64,000 bases of DNA, taken from contig JACTVC010000001.1 of the NCBI GenBank assembly GCA_018417955.1, positions 4,030,001 through 4,094,000 on the forward strand, in the 5' to 3' direction. Shown here in pieces: positions 35,925 to 47,418 of the stretch. A program made the position numbers and the translations under genes. Origin of the DNA: Laccaria trichodermophora. Its lineage: Eukaryota; Basidiomycota; Agaricomycetes; Agaricales; Hydnangiaceae. The first letter of the stretch is position 1; each line of letters opens with the position of its first letter. The notes beneath the pieces were generated by a model. That model saw only the letters and a list, made by a program, of their open reading frames with translations, had not been told where the DNA came from and did no database searches.

Positions 35925-37964
35925 CCGCATATATACAATGTTTTGCTTCGCTGACTGCCCCCTTTCGTTACTCAGGTTCTGGTTTCATAACACCAACGCA
36001 AGTCCCACTTCGATGATCCTACATTCTTTCCGAGGTCCACCATGATTTGCACGACCTGGCCACTTGCATCCCTTCGTGCATCGACTCAGGAAGGGAATTT
36101 CGCCATCCTTTAATCCTTTTAACGAACTCGCCTCCATATCGAGCTTGCTCTTCCAGCATCAACTTTTTACCAGTGGCTCCAGGCAGACGTCTCACATGCA
36201 TCGATCGTCTCATCGGTTGCGCCCACCTATTCCGCTTTCGGTTATTCTCCTCTCCCAATGCTCGCGCAGTGCGCAAAGCTTCTTGATTACATCAATCCCG
36301 ACGCTCTATGTGTCGTTACATTCATGGTATATGTACCACTCAATGGCTCCAATCTCTGCCCGTACCACAGGAACTGTTCTCTCTGGACTCAGCATTCAGA
36401 CAGCATAGATTCACCCTCTCGAGTGTCCATCCGCATCTCGTCGCCGCCATGGGCTGCGGCAACGTCATACATACAGATGTATCCTTCGCTGATTGGCGCC
36501 TGTAAGTTTGGATTACGCGTGGCCGACACGATGGTTACTGATACCTACCTTCTTTTCCAAAGGTTTCTCAGCCAATAACGAACTACTGAGGGCAAAGGCC
36601 TACGGTGAGAAACACCAAACTCATTACGTTCCTCGTCTCTTCTCGCGTGGACACCGACTTACTGTATGGACGATGGGGGGCGTGGCTTTTGCACATAGGT
36701 CAGTAATACTTCAGTGCTTCGCATGTGTCGGGTTAGTACTCACATAGATCGTGCATAGGTTTGCTTGGGGCGCGTGTGTATGCTCTGCCTTTGCTCCAGG
36801 GGAAGGAGAGTGAGGGTGAAATGTGTAATGTCTAGATCTTGGTAACAGTATCCAATGTTGGCTTCAAGTGTCAGTCTCTGTTTAGCCGATCGGAAGAAGC
36901 TTCAACATCGGCAGAGTTAGGATGTTTGCTTCCAATGCGAATCGTAACTGTACAGCCCAGGTTGACTCTGTAGCTTTACCCATTTGTGTTGAGATACTAC
37001 CCATGTCAATCATAATGTTGTTATCTTCCAAAATATGGACGGCCACTCGTTAATCTCTACTTTCACAAGTTTCACAATGGTTTATGACGACGATGGCTGG
37101 TATTGAGGAAAATGATACATACTACATGTCAATTTGCGCAGGAGCTCAGGCTTATGTAAAGTAAGAATCACGCGACGACTACCTTTGCCTGCGGAATTCA
37201 CGGCAAAGGACGCAAACGTGGCAGCTCTGGCGTTGATGATGCCAAGAGTCGGTAATGCGGGATGGCAGCGGAAGGGGCAAGTGAAGAACTGGTTTCGGGT
37301 CATACAGCGCTAACTTGACTAAAAGTATTTGGAAGTGGTGTATATGCGACCTGCGTCCGTGTCGTGGAGCAGGGGTGCGAGGGGTGCGTAGAGGTAGGTG
37401 TTAGGGAAATCTCGAAGCACGGAGAGAAGGATTGAGTTTCTGAGAAGCGGGTGCGTCCATTGCTCAAAGGAGGAATGGAAGCGGAAGTGGACTGGTAAAT
37501 CCACAGACGAGAGGGGCGATAACTCGCTCATACGAAACGGCGCACTGTCCTTTACAGAAAGTCTCGCTGATCATGAACCGAAGTCAATGCATGATCGCCT
37601 GCAAGTAATCATAGACGACGACTCAACGCCCTCCCAGTTGGCGGCCGCGTTGACTTGCCAGCGAGCAGATTCCTTGATCGAAGGATGTAAGTTCGTATAG
37701 GAAGACTTAAGTTATAGGGCATGTGTCGTCGACGTTCTGGGCCCGGGAGGGAGGGAGCCTATGCAGCAGCTGTCCGGCAGGATTTTCCAAATCCACTGAT
37801 GTGCATAGGTCCAGCGGCGTACTCTGAGGTTGTTGAAAGAGCGAGTCGTTGATATGAATTCGTTGTTGAAGTCGAACGACAAGCGTTGAAAACGTTGAAC
37901 GTTGAGCTTTTAGCTGGTGCTGTGAGTCGGTGATTAGATACGCGGACGTCGACTTGGCTTGGCC

Positions 37965-38145
37965 CGCCGACACAGGAAGCTAGAGTGGAAGAAAGTTCTT
38001 TTTAGACCCCAGAAGAAGCGCAGATCTAGAAATGACGAACTCACCCTAAGATGATCTCCAGTAGCATATCACTTGGAGCGACGTATTCACACTGACGTAC
38101 ATCCTCACTTGGCACGAAGGACACTGCAATGATAGATAGGCCCTC
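37965..38145. repeat. Partial third copy of the 17.0/39.7 kb segment
   Basis: The block contains AAGCTAGAGTGGAA, TTTAGACCCCAGAAGAAG, CGAACTCACCCT and GAAGGACACTGCAA in the same order as 16995-17135 in copy A and 39685-39825 in copy B. It is inserted between blocks that are adjacent in copy A (14590/14600), so it is a local duplication specific to copy B. Confidence 0.7.
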
Positions 38146-40294
38146 TGGAGTTCTGGCTATGGGATGCAAACTCACCGATAACCAAACGTCATGGTATCCT
38201 TGCCATCGATGAAATCCCCCAAGTGGTCCTATCGGTCAGTCATGCTCGGCTTTTCCTTTGATATTCTTCAGGTCATTAACTTCCGTTTCATCCGTGGACT
38301 CCATCAGAGGGCTTTGCAGATGCAACAATAACAGATGTGCGCTGAGCTTTGGGCGAAGCCGAGGGTCGAAAGACTCCCATTTATTCAATGCGTGACCGTT
38401 GTTTCATTCGACTGGTACCAAAAAGACGGACCACAAGAGGGTGGAAAGTCCCCTTGCAGTTGCGAGCGTGGATGGCCTAGCAGAATGAGTTTGACAGGCA
38501 ACCTGTATCACGAGGAGTCAAAAGGTGTTTCCAGAGTCCGGAGGCTCTTCGTGATCGTCGATAAGGGGAGTCATTCTGTCAAAGGGTTGGTGTTGATCAT
38601 ATGATCGAGGAACCAATTCGAGAGACTTACCATGCACACAAGGTTTTGTTAATGGCCGTGCCCCGTTCCATGTCCAAACGAAAGGGCAGGAGGGGCTAGT
38701 CGAATCCTCCGTCGATTACCAACGGAGGTGAATGTAGCGGCTACAGGGAATGGAAGTCGAACGTTGAATATTGGAATATCGAAAAACGAGGGAAGCGAAT
38801 GCTTACCTCAGTCGAAAGAACACAGGGCGTGGCGGCTCTCCAAAAACTTCGCTACCAACAGATACAACCATCGCTTTTCATCGCCACTCCAAAACCGCTC
38901 TCCTCTCTGCTATCCTCCATCCAAGCAAGAACGGGGGCAAGCACATACGGCAGGATTCTTCTCTGACCTGTACTTGGCTCGGCCATGCGCTCAGAATTGA
39001 CCACCAAGTGCTTTCTTTCGAGGTATTACGAATCTTGTGCAACAGCCCAGAGTTGACCACGGGTAGGAGAGGGGAAGAGAAGGTCGGAAAACGGCGTGAG
39101 CCCTTGCTTGTCTTATGGCATAGAATTCAGGAGGGCATGACGATTGAGAACGGCGTGGACTTTGTAGGTCTGTATGCCAGGGCCCAGTGTCAGCAACGTA
39201 AAAGAGAAAGGAGAAAGGAAGTACGTACTAATACTTCATCAGAGCCTAAACAGTCCGCACACATCCTAGTCGAAGTACCCATTCATCGCGACGTCCTTTG
39301 GAATACACTGTCTCTTCTCGGTTTCACGGATGGACGACAACGAGGAAGAGGGCACGCTTGCTACACGTAGGCAACCCGGGTGTTGAAACCTTTCTTATGA
39401 AAGGTCAAAGATCCCGAGCGGCATGCCATTGACGAGTCGAGGAAATGCGTGGCACTTCCGTGGGTCGTAGGGTTGTATGTTGAGCGGCCTGGCGTGAATT
39501 TCGTCGGCAAGACTTGATTGCGGAATGCTGCAACGAGATCTAGTTGCGTGGGCCACAAGATTGCACACCTGATTGGAAGATGTAGCGCAAACGGCGTTAT
39601 AGAGCGAGTCCTTTGCGAGAAGCACGCTGACAGGAAGGAAGAGCAATTGATATAGTCGTCGACTTCGCTTGGCTCGCCGACGCAGGAAGCTAGACTAAGG
39701 TTTAGACCCCGAAAGAGAAGAGAAAGCACGAACTCACCCATGTCAATGTCCCCCAGTTGCATATCACTCGGAACGACGTAGTCACACTATGCGCGTCCTC
39801 ACTGGGCACAGAGACCACTGCAACGATAGGTTAGCTCTATGAGACCGAGGTCATGGCTTCCTTCAAGGATTGTGACCCAGGTGTGACCTCGTTCAATTCG
39901 ACTGAACGCTCTTGGCATTTCCTCGTCCTTCGTCCTCACGCACTCGGACGAAACCTAGCATTTTTCGTGCGTAAAGCTTACTGAGGTGAGCCAGTGCAGT
40001 TGAGTTTTGAAGACCAGGTTGAGACCAGGCAAAGGTCAAAACATAACAGAATCTTTCGGACAACACAAGGCAACGACGTCGACTCGCACATGCCGACAAT
40101 TCACCTCTGGTGCAACATATGAAATGCTGTCGTGCATTTCCAAGTGGTCGAACGATTGCTAAATCCACTGTAACCTCCAAGCACCAGCACCGTCGATCTT
40201 CAATGGACGACTGTATTAACTTTGCCTGCTGTTTCTCATACTGTTGTAAGTCTCTCGTCTAAAAGAGCTTGTCATCCCACTGACTCTCCTCTTA

Positions 40295-43260
40295 GTCTCT
40301 AAGAGGAAGTTTATCATCATCCCGTCCACCCTCCCCATTCCATGACACGTCCTTTCCGGACAGTTCAACAGGCATCGATACAGCCTCCTTCTCCGACAAT
40401 GGCTCGGACGACAATAATGACCAAGGGATATGGCAGCAACGTCCCTCATCGCCCGCCTCATCCGTCTCGCATCTCGCAGCCAGCCCCGCTCAAGGGATGG
40501 ACACATTCGTAGGAGCATTGCACCGCGATCACCTATACCAACTGATTCACTAGCGGAGAGGAAACGCGACCGTAGTCGTAGGCTATGCTTGGAGGAAACT
40601 CGTTGAACACTCTGCTGACTATGATGGGGGGATGCTCCAACGACCTCCAACTAGATCTCAGACCATACTTAACCCCCCATCCTCATCTAATTCGCGGAAA
40701 GAGTCGGGAAGTTCTACTTACCAGTTGGTGGTCTGCTGCGAAGAGTAGGCTTACGCTTACGAGAGACCTCCCGACGCCAGCTCAGCAAATTATATTGGAC
40801 GCAAAGGCGAGGGATAACGATAACAATAAGAACGCCAAGGGCAAGGAGAAAGAGTAGCCTGCGAACGCCCAAGGCAAATTAATCGAACCAGCATTCGTCA
40901 ACCTCAACGTTACAACAACACCCATCCCGAGCGTCCGCGTACCTTCTTCCCCCCCCGTCGTCGCCTACCCCTTCTTGTCCGAATCTCTCGTATATGCCAC
41001 TCAACTTGACACCTTTTCGCATGCGTACAACTAATACGTTCCCCTTCCCCTTCTCGCGATGCTCGAGCCTTGTATGCGTAGTTCACATCTCAAGGAACCA
41101 TAGACATACCAGGTGCATTCCTCACGTTAGCCAAACGCTCGAGAAATGGACCGTGGGTCATGTTAGGGCTTTGGAAGATGGGATGAACGATGTTGAGAGG
41201 TGGTTAGTCGATCAGGAAGCAGAGAAAGAAAAGGAAAAGGACAAGAAGGAATGCGAATCCTAGTCGTGTTCGACGGATAACGTGAAGGATGAAATCCATG
41301 ACCTGCGAGACGAATGTCGTAGAGTTCCAAGGCCGATTAGGCGAACTAGGTCGGAGACGGCGCCTAACAATCTTTCTGCGGGATCTAGAACGCAGTCCGC
41401 TGCTGTATCTGTGGAACCACAAACCACTTCCTCCATCGTTCACGTACTCGCATCCAACTTCTTCCTTCGCCACTGCGCACTTGACAGGATCGCACTCAGG
41501 ACCCAGCACGCCCATCCATCATCCTAGGCTATCAAGTGCCACCACGGGGGAATCTACAAGTCCTCCCATGACTTCGAAGAGGAGAGAGCTGGGCACGAGG
41601 TTACCGTACTCCATGCAAGATTCTACTTCTCCGCCAGATACGTTTTCCCCCAGTGATTCTCCACCTTCGTCAATTAGTTCCACTATGAGGCCTTCGTCCA
41701 CGGCCATTTCACATCCTCAGGACTGGGTACACTGCCAGGCGCTTCGTATTCCACCACCTCATTTTCTTCGCTGGCTTTGGGTGCGTCCCCGCCTGCTCAA
41801 CCCAAGTTTGTCTCTTCTTCTGCCACTCTCAACCGCACGGCCAGCCCAACGCGGACGAGGAGCACAACGAGGTTTGCCACCCCCGAAATTGGCTGGTGGT
41901 AAACGACAAACGAGTGTAAGCCCTACGCCGAGGAACGGTACACTGTTGCGCTTGGAGGGCCAATAACTGCCCCGCCTGATGAGGATGAGTTTTCCTCGAA
42001 TGCTGCTTCTTTGTTTTTTGCCACCGCCGCCAATTAGTGTTGCCGCAGTTCGGCTTGGTCCAGTCATGGTCTGGTTTTGATGGTTTTACCCTAAAACGGA
42101 AAACCAGACCTAAGCAACCGCCAAACCAATAGTTTGACCCAGTTTATATTCCAGAATAGTTCATATAGATCATTTAGTGGTGCAAGCACCAGTCCCCGAC
42201 TCTGTTTGAAATAATGTAATTTATACATCCCACCTGAATAATGTTCCATATTACTATTAGCAGCCTGCTTGTCGCTGAACTGCTAGCGCGGTTTGCTCCT
42301 TGCAGGCCAGCCGAGGCTTTAGGGACCTTTACCAAAAGGTTGTAACAAAGAACGGAACAAGCCAAAATTCGTGGGAAGCCATCACACGACAGTTGGCTGG
42401 AGTCGAGCATTCTCGTTCTGACAGAACCCTCTCTGTTCCAGAGTCAGGGATTCATGACATTTCCTTGTGTCATTTTGCTCTCTGTGGTCTCAGACTATCT
42501 CTACACATTCTTTAAACTGCAAAAGGCCCCAGATCAACCTCATTTTCACGTTAGAGAATGTTGGCAAGTGTGACAGTACCTTTGTTACATGTGTGTCAAT
42601 GTGACAGCATCACAAACTAAGAATGTTGGTTTTGAGCTTGGTACTGCAGATTCTGAGTTGAGAATTAACCTGTGCTCATCATTATAATATGTTTAAGGTG
42701 TACTGAAGGTCCACAGGCCAAAGGATAGTTTTTTTAGCTTGCAGCTACACTTTTGATTCTGTGGATGCCAAAAATGGATATTGATGTGGTTTAACTGTGG
42801 TCTGACCAGTTCCTGTTGGTCTGGTTATTATGGTTTATTTTTGGTTTGGTTTATTGGTTTGACCAGAACCAAGCCAAACCACAGCAACACTACTGCCAAT
42901 ACCACTGCCAATACCAATGTGAATATCAATACCCATACAGATTCACCTGCTCCTGCTCTTTTATTGAAAAGGGAGGGCACACTGCAATCCTACTCCCATG
43001 TGATTGGGGGGTCATTTTCTGTTGCTCCTGTAGGGGACGATGACAACGACAAGAAGAAGGAGGATGAGAAGGTGAAGAGATGATCAGAAAGTCCTCTGGT
43101 ATCAAGCTCAAGAACATGAATGGGAGTCTGTCTTCCACCACCTTGAACTCAATATTGCCTGGTGGACCTGGGGGTGGCGATTGCAAGTCTACAGCCACAA
43201 CCTCACCATCGCCGTCCACTTGTCGGATCAGGGCACAGAGTGCATATGGGTACGCTAGCC
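40295..43260 (+). pseudogene. Decayed coiled-coil protein gene, copy B, interrupted by a MITE
   Basis: Homologous to 17578-19640. It retains SWWSAAKSRLTLTRD, PTPAQQIILDAKA, EKWTVGHVRALEDGMNDV followed by ERWLVDQE, a GRLGELGR helix, SPPDTFSPSDSPPSS, and after the MITE KSSGIKLKNMNGSLSS and CRIRAQSAYGYASL. The frame is shifted in several places. The gene is cut by the 858-bp MITE at 42035-42892, and its last roughly 100 codons are lost at the E1/hAT junction. Copy A provides the uninterrupted comparison. Confidence 0.75.
42035..42892. mobile_element. hAT-type MITE with TAGTGTTGC tips and 8-bp target duplication
   Basis: The left end TAGTGTTGCCGCAG and the right end GCAACACTA are flanked by CCGCCAAT (42027-42034) and CTGCCAAT (42893-42900), an 8-bp duplication with one transition. 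Copy A at about 19250 shows the empty site CTGCCAATACCACC. Subterminal words GGTCTGGTT / AACCAGACC recur at both ends. The tips match those of the larger hAT element at 44810-51311, which is probably its autonomous relative. Confidence 0.92.
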
Positions 43261-43261
43261 T

Positions 43262-44802
43262 GAGGTCTTGTCTCTCCCCCACATGTTCTGATCAGCGCTA
43301 ATCAGCACTGATCGGCAAGAGGATTTTTCTGATCAGCACTGATCAGAATTAATATACCTCCTTTCCCAGCCATTTTGGCTGGAAAGCAGCTCAGCAATGG
43401 CCTCACTCAGAGTTACTCAGCACTGATCAGAGTGCTCAGCACTGAGTCACTGAAATGCTGAGTGATGCTGAACAGAACTGAGCAGTACATGAGTATTACC
43501 CTTGTTATTATTATACTGATAAAAATAAATACATGGACAAGGATTGAACCCAGGCATTCATAGACAAATCACATGATCATAAAAGTGCAATAATACCACT
43601 GGGCTATCTGATTGTTTAAAATATACATAACATTATAATATATAACCCATCATCACCTCTGGCTTTCCTAAACGAGTCTCGGCAAACGCCGACATTTGAT
43701 TTGCCATCATCCACACTCACCCTCTTCTTCCTCACCCACCACCATCATCGATGACACCCATCCCCACATCACCACACCACCACTCCAATGGACGATGACC
43801 ATGCACCAACAGACGACAGCGGACGACAACGGTCATGCATCGACAGACAACAATGGACAACGTCAACAGATGACAATGGACAACGTCGACGAATGACATG
43901 TCAATGAACGACAACGACAGCCACGCGTCGACAACACGTCAACAGATGACACGTCAGGATGGCCACGCATCGATGGACAACAACAGATGACGACACATCG
44001 ACGGACAACAACGATGAACAATGACAATGATGGACGACGTTGGCAACACGTCAATGGATGACACGACACGTCAGCAGACGACGAGGATGCCACATCAGCG
44101 ACGACGACGATGGCCATGCATCAACGGACAACGAGGATGACGCCACGTCAACAGATGACAACGATGATGATGGATGACAACGACGCCATGTCAACAGATG
44201 ACAACGATGGCCACACATCGATGGACGCCGAGGACGATGACCACGTCAACCATTGACATCAATGAGCCCCCTCCCTTTTCCCTCCCCCTTCCTTTTCTCT
44301 CCCCCTTCCTTTGTCCTCCCCTTCCCTGTCCCTCTCCTCCCTCTTCCCCCTTCTCTATTCATCCCCCTTCCCTGTCCCTGTCCATCCCCCTCCCCTCCCT
44401 CTTCCCCCTTCTTTATTCATCCCCCTTCCTTGTCCCTGTCCCTCCCCCTTCCCTTTTGCCTCCCCCTTCCCTTTTCCCTCCCCCTTCCCTTTTCCCTCCC
44501 TTTTCCCTTGCCCATCCCCTCCCTCTCTAGTATGCCCTGTATGTAATTAAATATATCTTGTATTATAATTGAAATACATCATTTTTTGATTCAATTTACT
44601 TGTGAATTTTATAATGAGGTCTGAATTTCTGACTTTAATAAGTACAGTTCAAGTCACCTGACCTCTAACTCAGTCCTGATCAGAACTGCTTGGTGCTGAT
44701 CAGAACTGCTCAGTGCTGATCAGCAATGCTGATGCTGATCAGTGCTGAACCATCCTGTCTGATCAGAACTGATCAGAGCATGTGGGGGAGGGTAAAGTAC
44801 TG
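43262..44802. mobile_element. Modular element E1, complete, 8-bp target duplication
   Basis: The tips are GAGGTCTTGTC on the left and GTAAAGTACTG on the right (reverse complement CAGTACTTTAC), followed inward by CTCCCCCACATG on both sides. The flanks are the perfect 8-bp duplication GCTAGCCT (43254-43261 and 44803-44810). Inside, in order: subterminal GATCAG-type words, an AT linker, a minus-strand tRNA-like sequence (43533-43612), a trinucleotide-rich GACAACG/CATCG tract (43690-44265), a polypyrimidine tract of CCCCTTCCC type (44268-44530), another AT stretch, and GATCAG words again. No protein is encoded. Confidence 0.9.
43533..43612 (-). other. tRNA-like sequence in E1
   Basis: On the minus strand, box A-like TAGCCCAGTGGTATTATTGC and box B-like GGGTTCAATCCTTG are followed by an AT/T-rich tail. 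The arrangement is the same as in E2, E3 and E4. Confidence 0.5.
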
Positions 44803-45061
44803 GCTAGCCTAGTGTTGCCACAGCTCCAGCTCAGAGCCAGCTGAAGCCAGGAGCCAAGCTGAGTTTAGCTGAAGCCCAGCCAGAACTGTTGAGTGATGAC
44901 TCCCATAGCTCAGCTAATTTCGGCTCTGGCTAAGAAGCCGGCTTGAGCTGACTAAGCCAGTTATAAATAGTGATTGTCTCGCAATAAGGTCAAGAATATA
45001 CATTGCCATCAATATAGGTGTAAAACATACATGAAGAGTCTCTAAACATATCTAAGGTATC

Positions 45062-46341
45062 TTATCCCTGGGTAACTACAAGTTCATTGGTGGTGATTTG
45101 GACATCAACCTTTCTCAAAAGCTTTGTTGATTTCAAATGAGAGCAGCTGCAGATATCTTCACCAAAAACCTTGATCCTAAACTGTGACCCCTTATGTGGG
45201 CCATCAAACATGGTAACGACTTGGGCTTTGCACTCTGGCCTTTCAGGTATCAAGTACGGAAACAGCACTTCCACCACTATGAAACCGAGTTGGACCTTAA
45301 CCACATCTCCGACCACTCTCTTGAACTCCCCGCACATATTTTCATACTTGCCATCATAAAAATTAGAGCAGGTGTTGATGAGATGAAGGCTCAGTCTTAT
45401 GGTGGCAAAGTGGTTATCTCTAAGCCAATACGGAGGCTGCCATAATTGCGTCAGTATATATATTGACTCTGAATCAAAAATATAATCACCATAATTGCCA
45501 CAGAGAGGGGTATCTGAGCTTGGGTTCCAAGCTGGGCTTGTCAGGATATCTTGTGAGTTAGGAAGCGGAGTAGACGGCCCCACAATGGTCGGAGTCTACA
45601 TGAGGGCAGCAGGATATACGGCTGAGGGTCGCAGATCTGGCAAGGGCAGACCAGGGAACAAAAAGCTTGCCAAAATACCAGGTGGAGGCGCTGGTTCAAG
45701 TGGGTAAGAGAAATCGGTCAGAAGCTCTTGAGGCCTGTGCTTTTTATTCTGCCTCGGTAAGTTCTAAAATTGCTTTGGGTTACTGTTACGCGTTTTCCTA
45801 CAAGATGACTGTTCAAGTCCCCCTTCATGACTTGCTTTTGTGCAGCTGTCAAGGACTCCAGGGATTCCGTTGTGAAGACAAAGGGGGAGCTGAAGAACTC
45901 AACATTCCCAGGGGATACCTCTACCTAAAAGATGACGGATTGTCAGAGTATGTATTGTAAAAATGAAACATTTACCTCTGTTCCAGTCCTGTCATTGAAG
46001 ACACACACACAGTCATCGTCTTGATTGACTACCCAGCCCATAACACCTTGGTGGTCTCCCGAAAGAATGCACACTTTGTCCCCTACTTTAAGATGTTTTC
46101 GAAGCGACAAAAAGGGTATGGTAATTGTCACATCCTGCGTTGTCAAAAACACAACAGCCTCATTGTCTTTAATGTCAACAATCATTCCAAAACCCGCCCT
46201 CGAATCTCCGTCAGTAATTTTCACTCCATTGCCTATCTGAAGAATCCTGGCCGACATTCTTGCCATTGTGTGCTGTTGGATGTTGAGAGGGATGTCTGAA
46301 CAGGTGCTAAACTGATCAAATTCTTTCGGTGATGGTACCAC
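45062..46341 (-). pseudogene. KOW-domain, SPT5-like element-borne protein
   Basis: At least two coding blocks lie on the minus strand. The upstream block (46341 to about 45975) has GVKITDGDSRAGFGMIVDI and the KOW-like VGDKVCILSGDHQGVMGWVV, followed by an intron. It continues as VEVSPGNVEFFSSPF and HLVGKRVTVTQSNFRTYRGR. A later exon (45583-45062) has SPAWNPSSDTPL, a degenerate domain with FYDGKYENMCGEFKRVVGDV, and FPYLIPERPE. KOW motifs bind nucleic acid or protein in SPT5-type elongation factors. SPT5-like proteins with similar SPAWNPSS and PYLVPERP stretches occur near transposons in agaricomycetes as I recall. The middle part carries stops and the 5' end is cut by E6 at 46476, so it is probably dead. 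Confidence 0.55.
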
Positions 46342-46475
46342 ATCTTTAGCGATATACCAATCAGTGTCGAGGTCCGGGAAGTATGCATATCCATCACCAT
46401 CATAAAGAACTCCTCGGAATAATGATAAATTGTTTTGTGTTTGGAATGCCCGATGAAATCGTTGCTTGGCCAGTG

Positions 46476-47010
46476 GAGGTCTTTACCATCCCCCATGAGT
46501 TCCAGCGGAATCTGGCAGATTCCAAGTGGAATGTCGGAATTCCATGGAATTCCGACAGAAACTAGTTGGCTGGAGCCTCAGCCATTCTGGTTTCCAATTC
46601 CATGGAAATTCCAATGGAATCCGACAGAATCTGGGAGCCTCCCGGAACAGTTTCCATTGGAATCCATTGGAATTCCAACCAGATTCCATGGAATTCCAAT
46701 GGAAAGTATATTCCAGTCAAATTCCAACAGATTCTGAGAGATTCCAATGAATTCCAATATTTGTTGTTGTTATTATAATATATAAAAAAATAAGTGGATG
46801 TCAAAATGGCATTGGTGGGCTGGTGACGTGGGCCATCATCATCATTAGTGTGCCATGGGTCGTTGGTAACATCGGTGATGCAGCGGTGATGAATGACAAC
46901 GAATCCGTCGTCGTTTCTCACATACTGCATTCAACTTTGTATTTTACTTTGTATTTATTCATAAAGTAAATATTCTACATGTAGGTAAATAGAGGGAGGG
47001 GTAACTATGG
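46476..47010. mobile_element. Modular element E6, left part
   Basis: The left tip GAGGTCTTTAC at 46476 is an exact match to the family consensus. It is followed by a subterminal block of GGAATTCCATGGAATTCC-type palindromes (46495-46750). Next are the AT linker TTGTTGTTATTATAATATA and a trinucleotide-rich tract with GTGACGTGGGCCATCATC (46800-46915). No tRNA-like sequence remains where the plan would place it. The right tip was not found. Confidence 0.55.
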
Positions 47011-47418
47011 AGGTAAATACGAGGGGGTAATACGGAGGGGTGGGTAACTATGGAAGGGGGGGGGGTAACTACAGAGGCATTACTACGGCAGATAAACGGC
47101 AGAGGAGGAGAAGGGGTGGGGGAGTGGAGAAAGAAGGAAAGGAAACACAAAATACGTTCCAGTGCTATATATCATAGGCACTTTAGGGCCACTTTTGATT
47201 TAGGGCAGGCATAGAACATTGAGGGCAGGCATGGAACATTTAGGGCAGGCATAGTGCCTATGATATATAGCACTGGAACATATTTCATGTCTCCTTTCCT
47301 TCTTTCTCCACTCCCCCACCCCTTCTCCTCCTCTGCCATTTATTTGTTGTAGTTACGTCTGCCGTAGTTATGCCCCCTCCATAGTTAACCCCCTCCCCCT
47401 TGTATTACCCCCTAAATA
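47011..47418. repeat. Foldback: 165-170 bp inverted repeat around a 72-bp loop
   Basis: The left arm 47011-47181 and right arm 47254-47418 pair almost throughout, most closely in the inner 90 bp (CCAGTGCTATATATCATAGG on the left). The loop holds three tandem copies of TTAGGGCAGGCATGGAACAT-type sequence. The arms are purine-rich (GGGGGTAACTA, GAGGAGAAGGGG). No frame is open across it. Confidence 0.85.

Larger units (their letters stand above)
33800..43261 (+). repeat. Copy B of the segmental duplication
   Basis: Colinear with copy A (6640-7161 and 12604-19640). Its left end overlaps the NLR 5' exons. Its right end stops at the E1/hAT junction, so the counterpart of 19640-19948 (the gene's C-terminus) is missing from this window. 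The stretch 34130-35924 has no counterpart in copy A. Confidence 0.85.

Noticed and set aside
43690..44530. Pro/Ser/Leu-rich and Thr/Asp-rich frames as coding genes
   Set aside because: They translate the trinucleotide and polypyrimidine tracts of E1; long frames are expected from such repeats.
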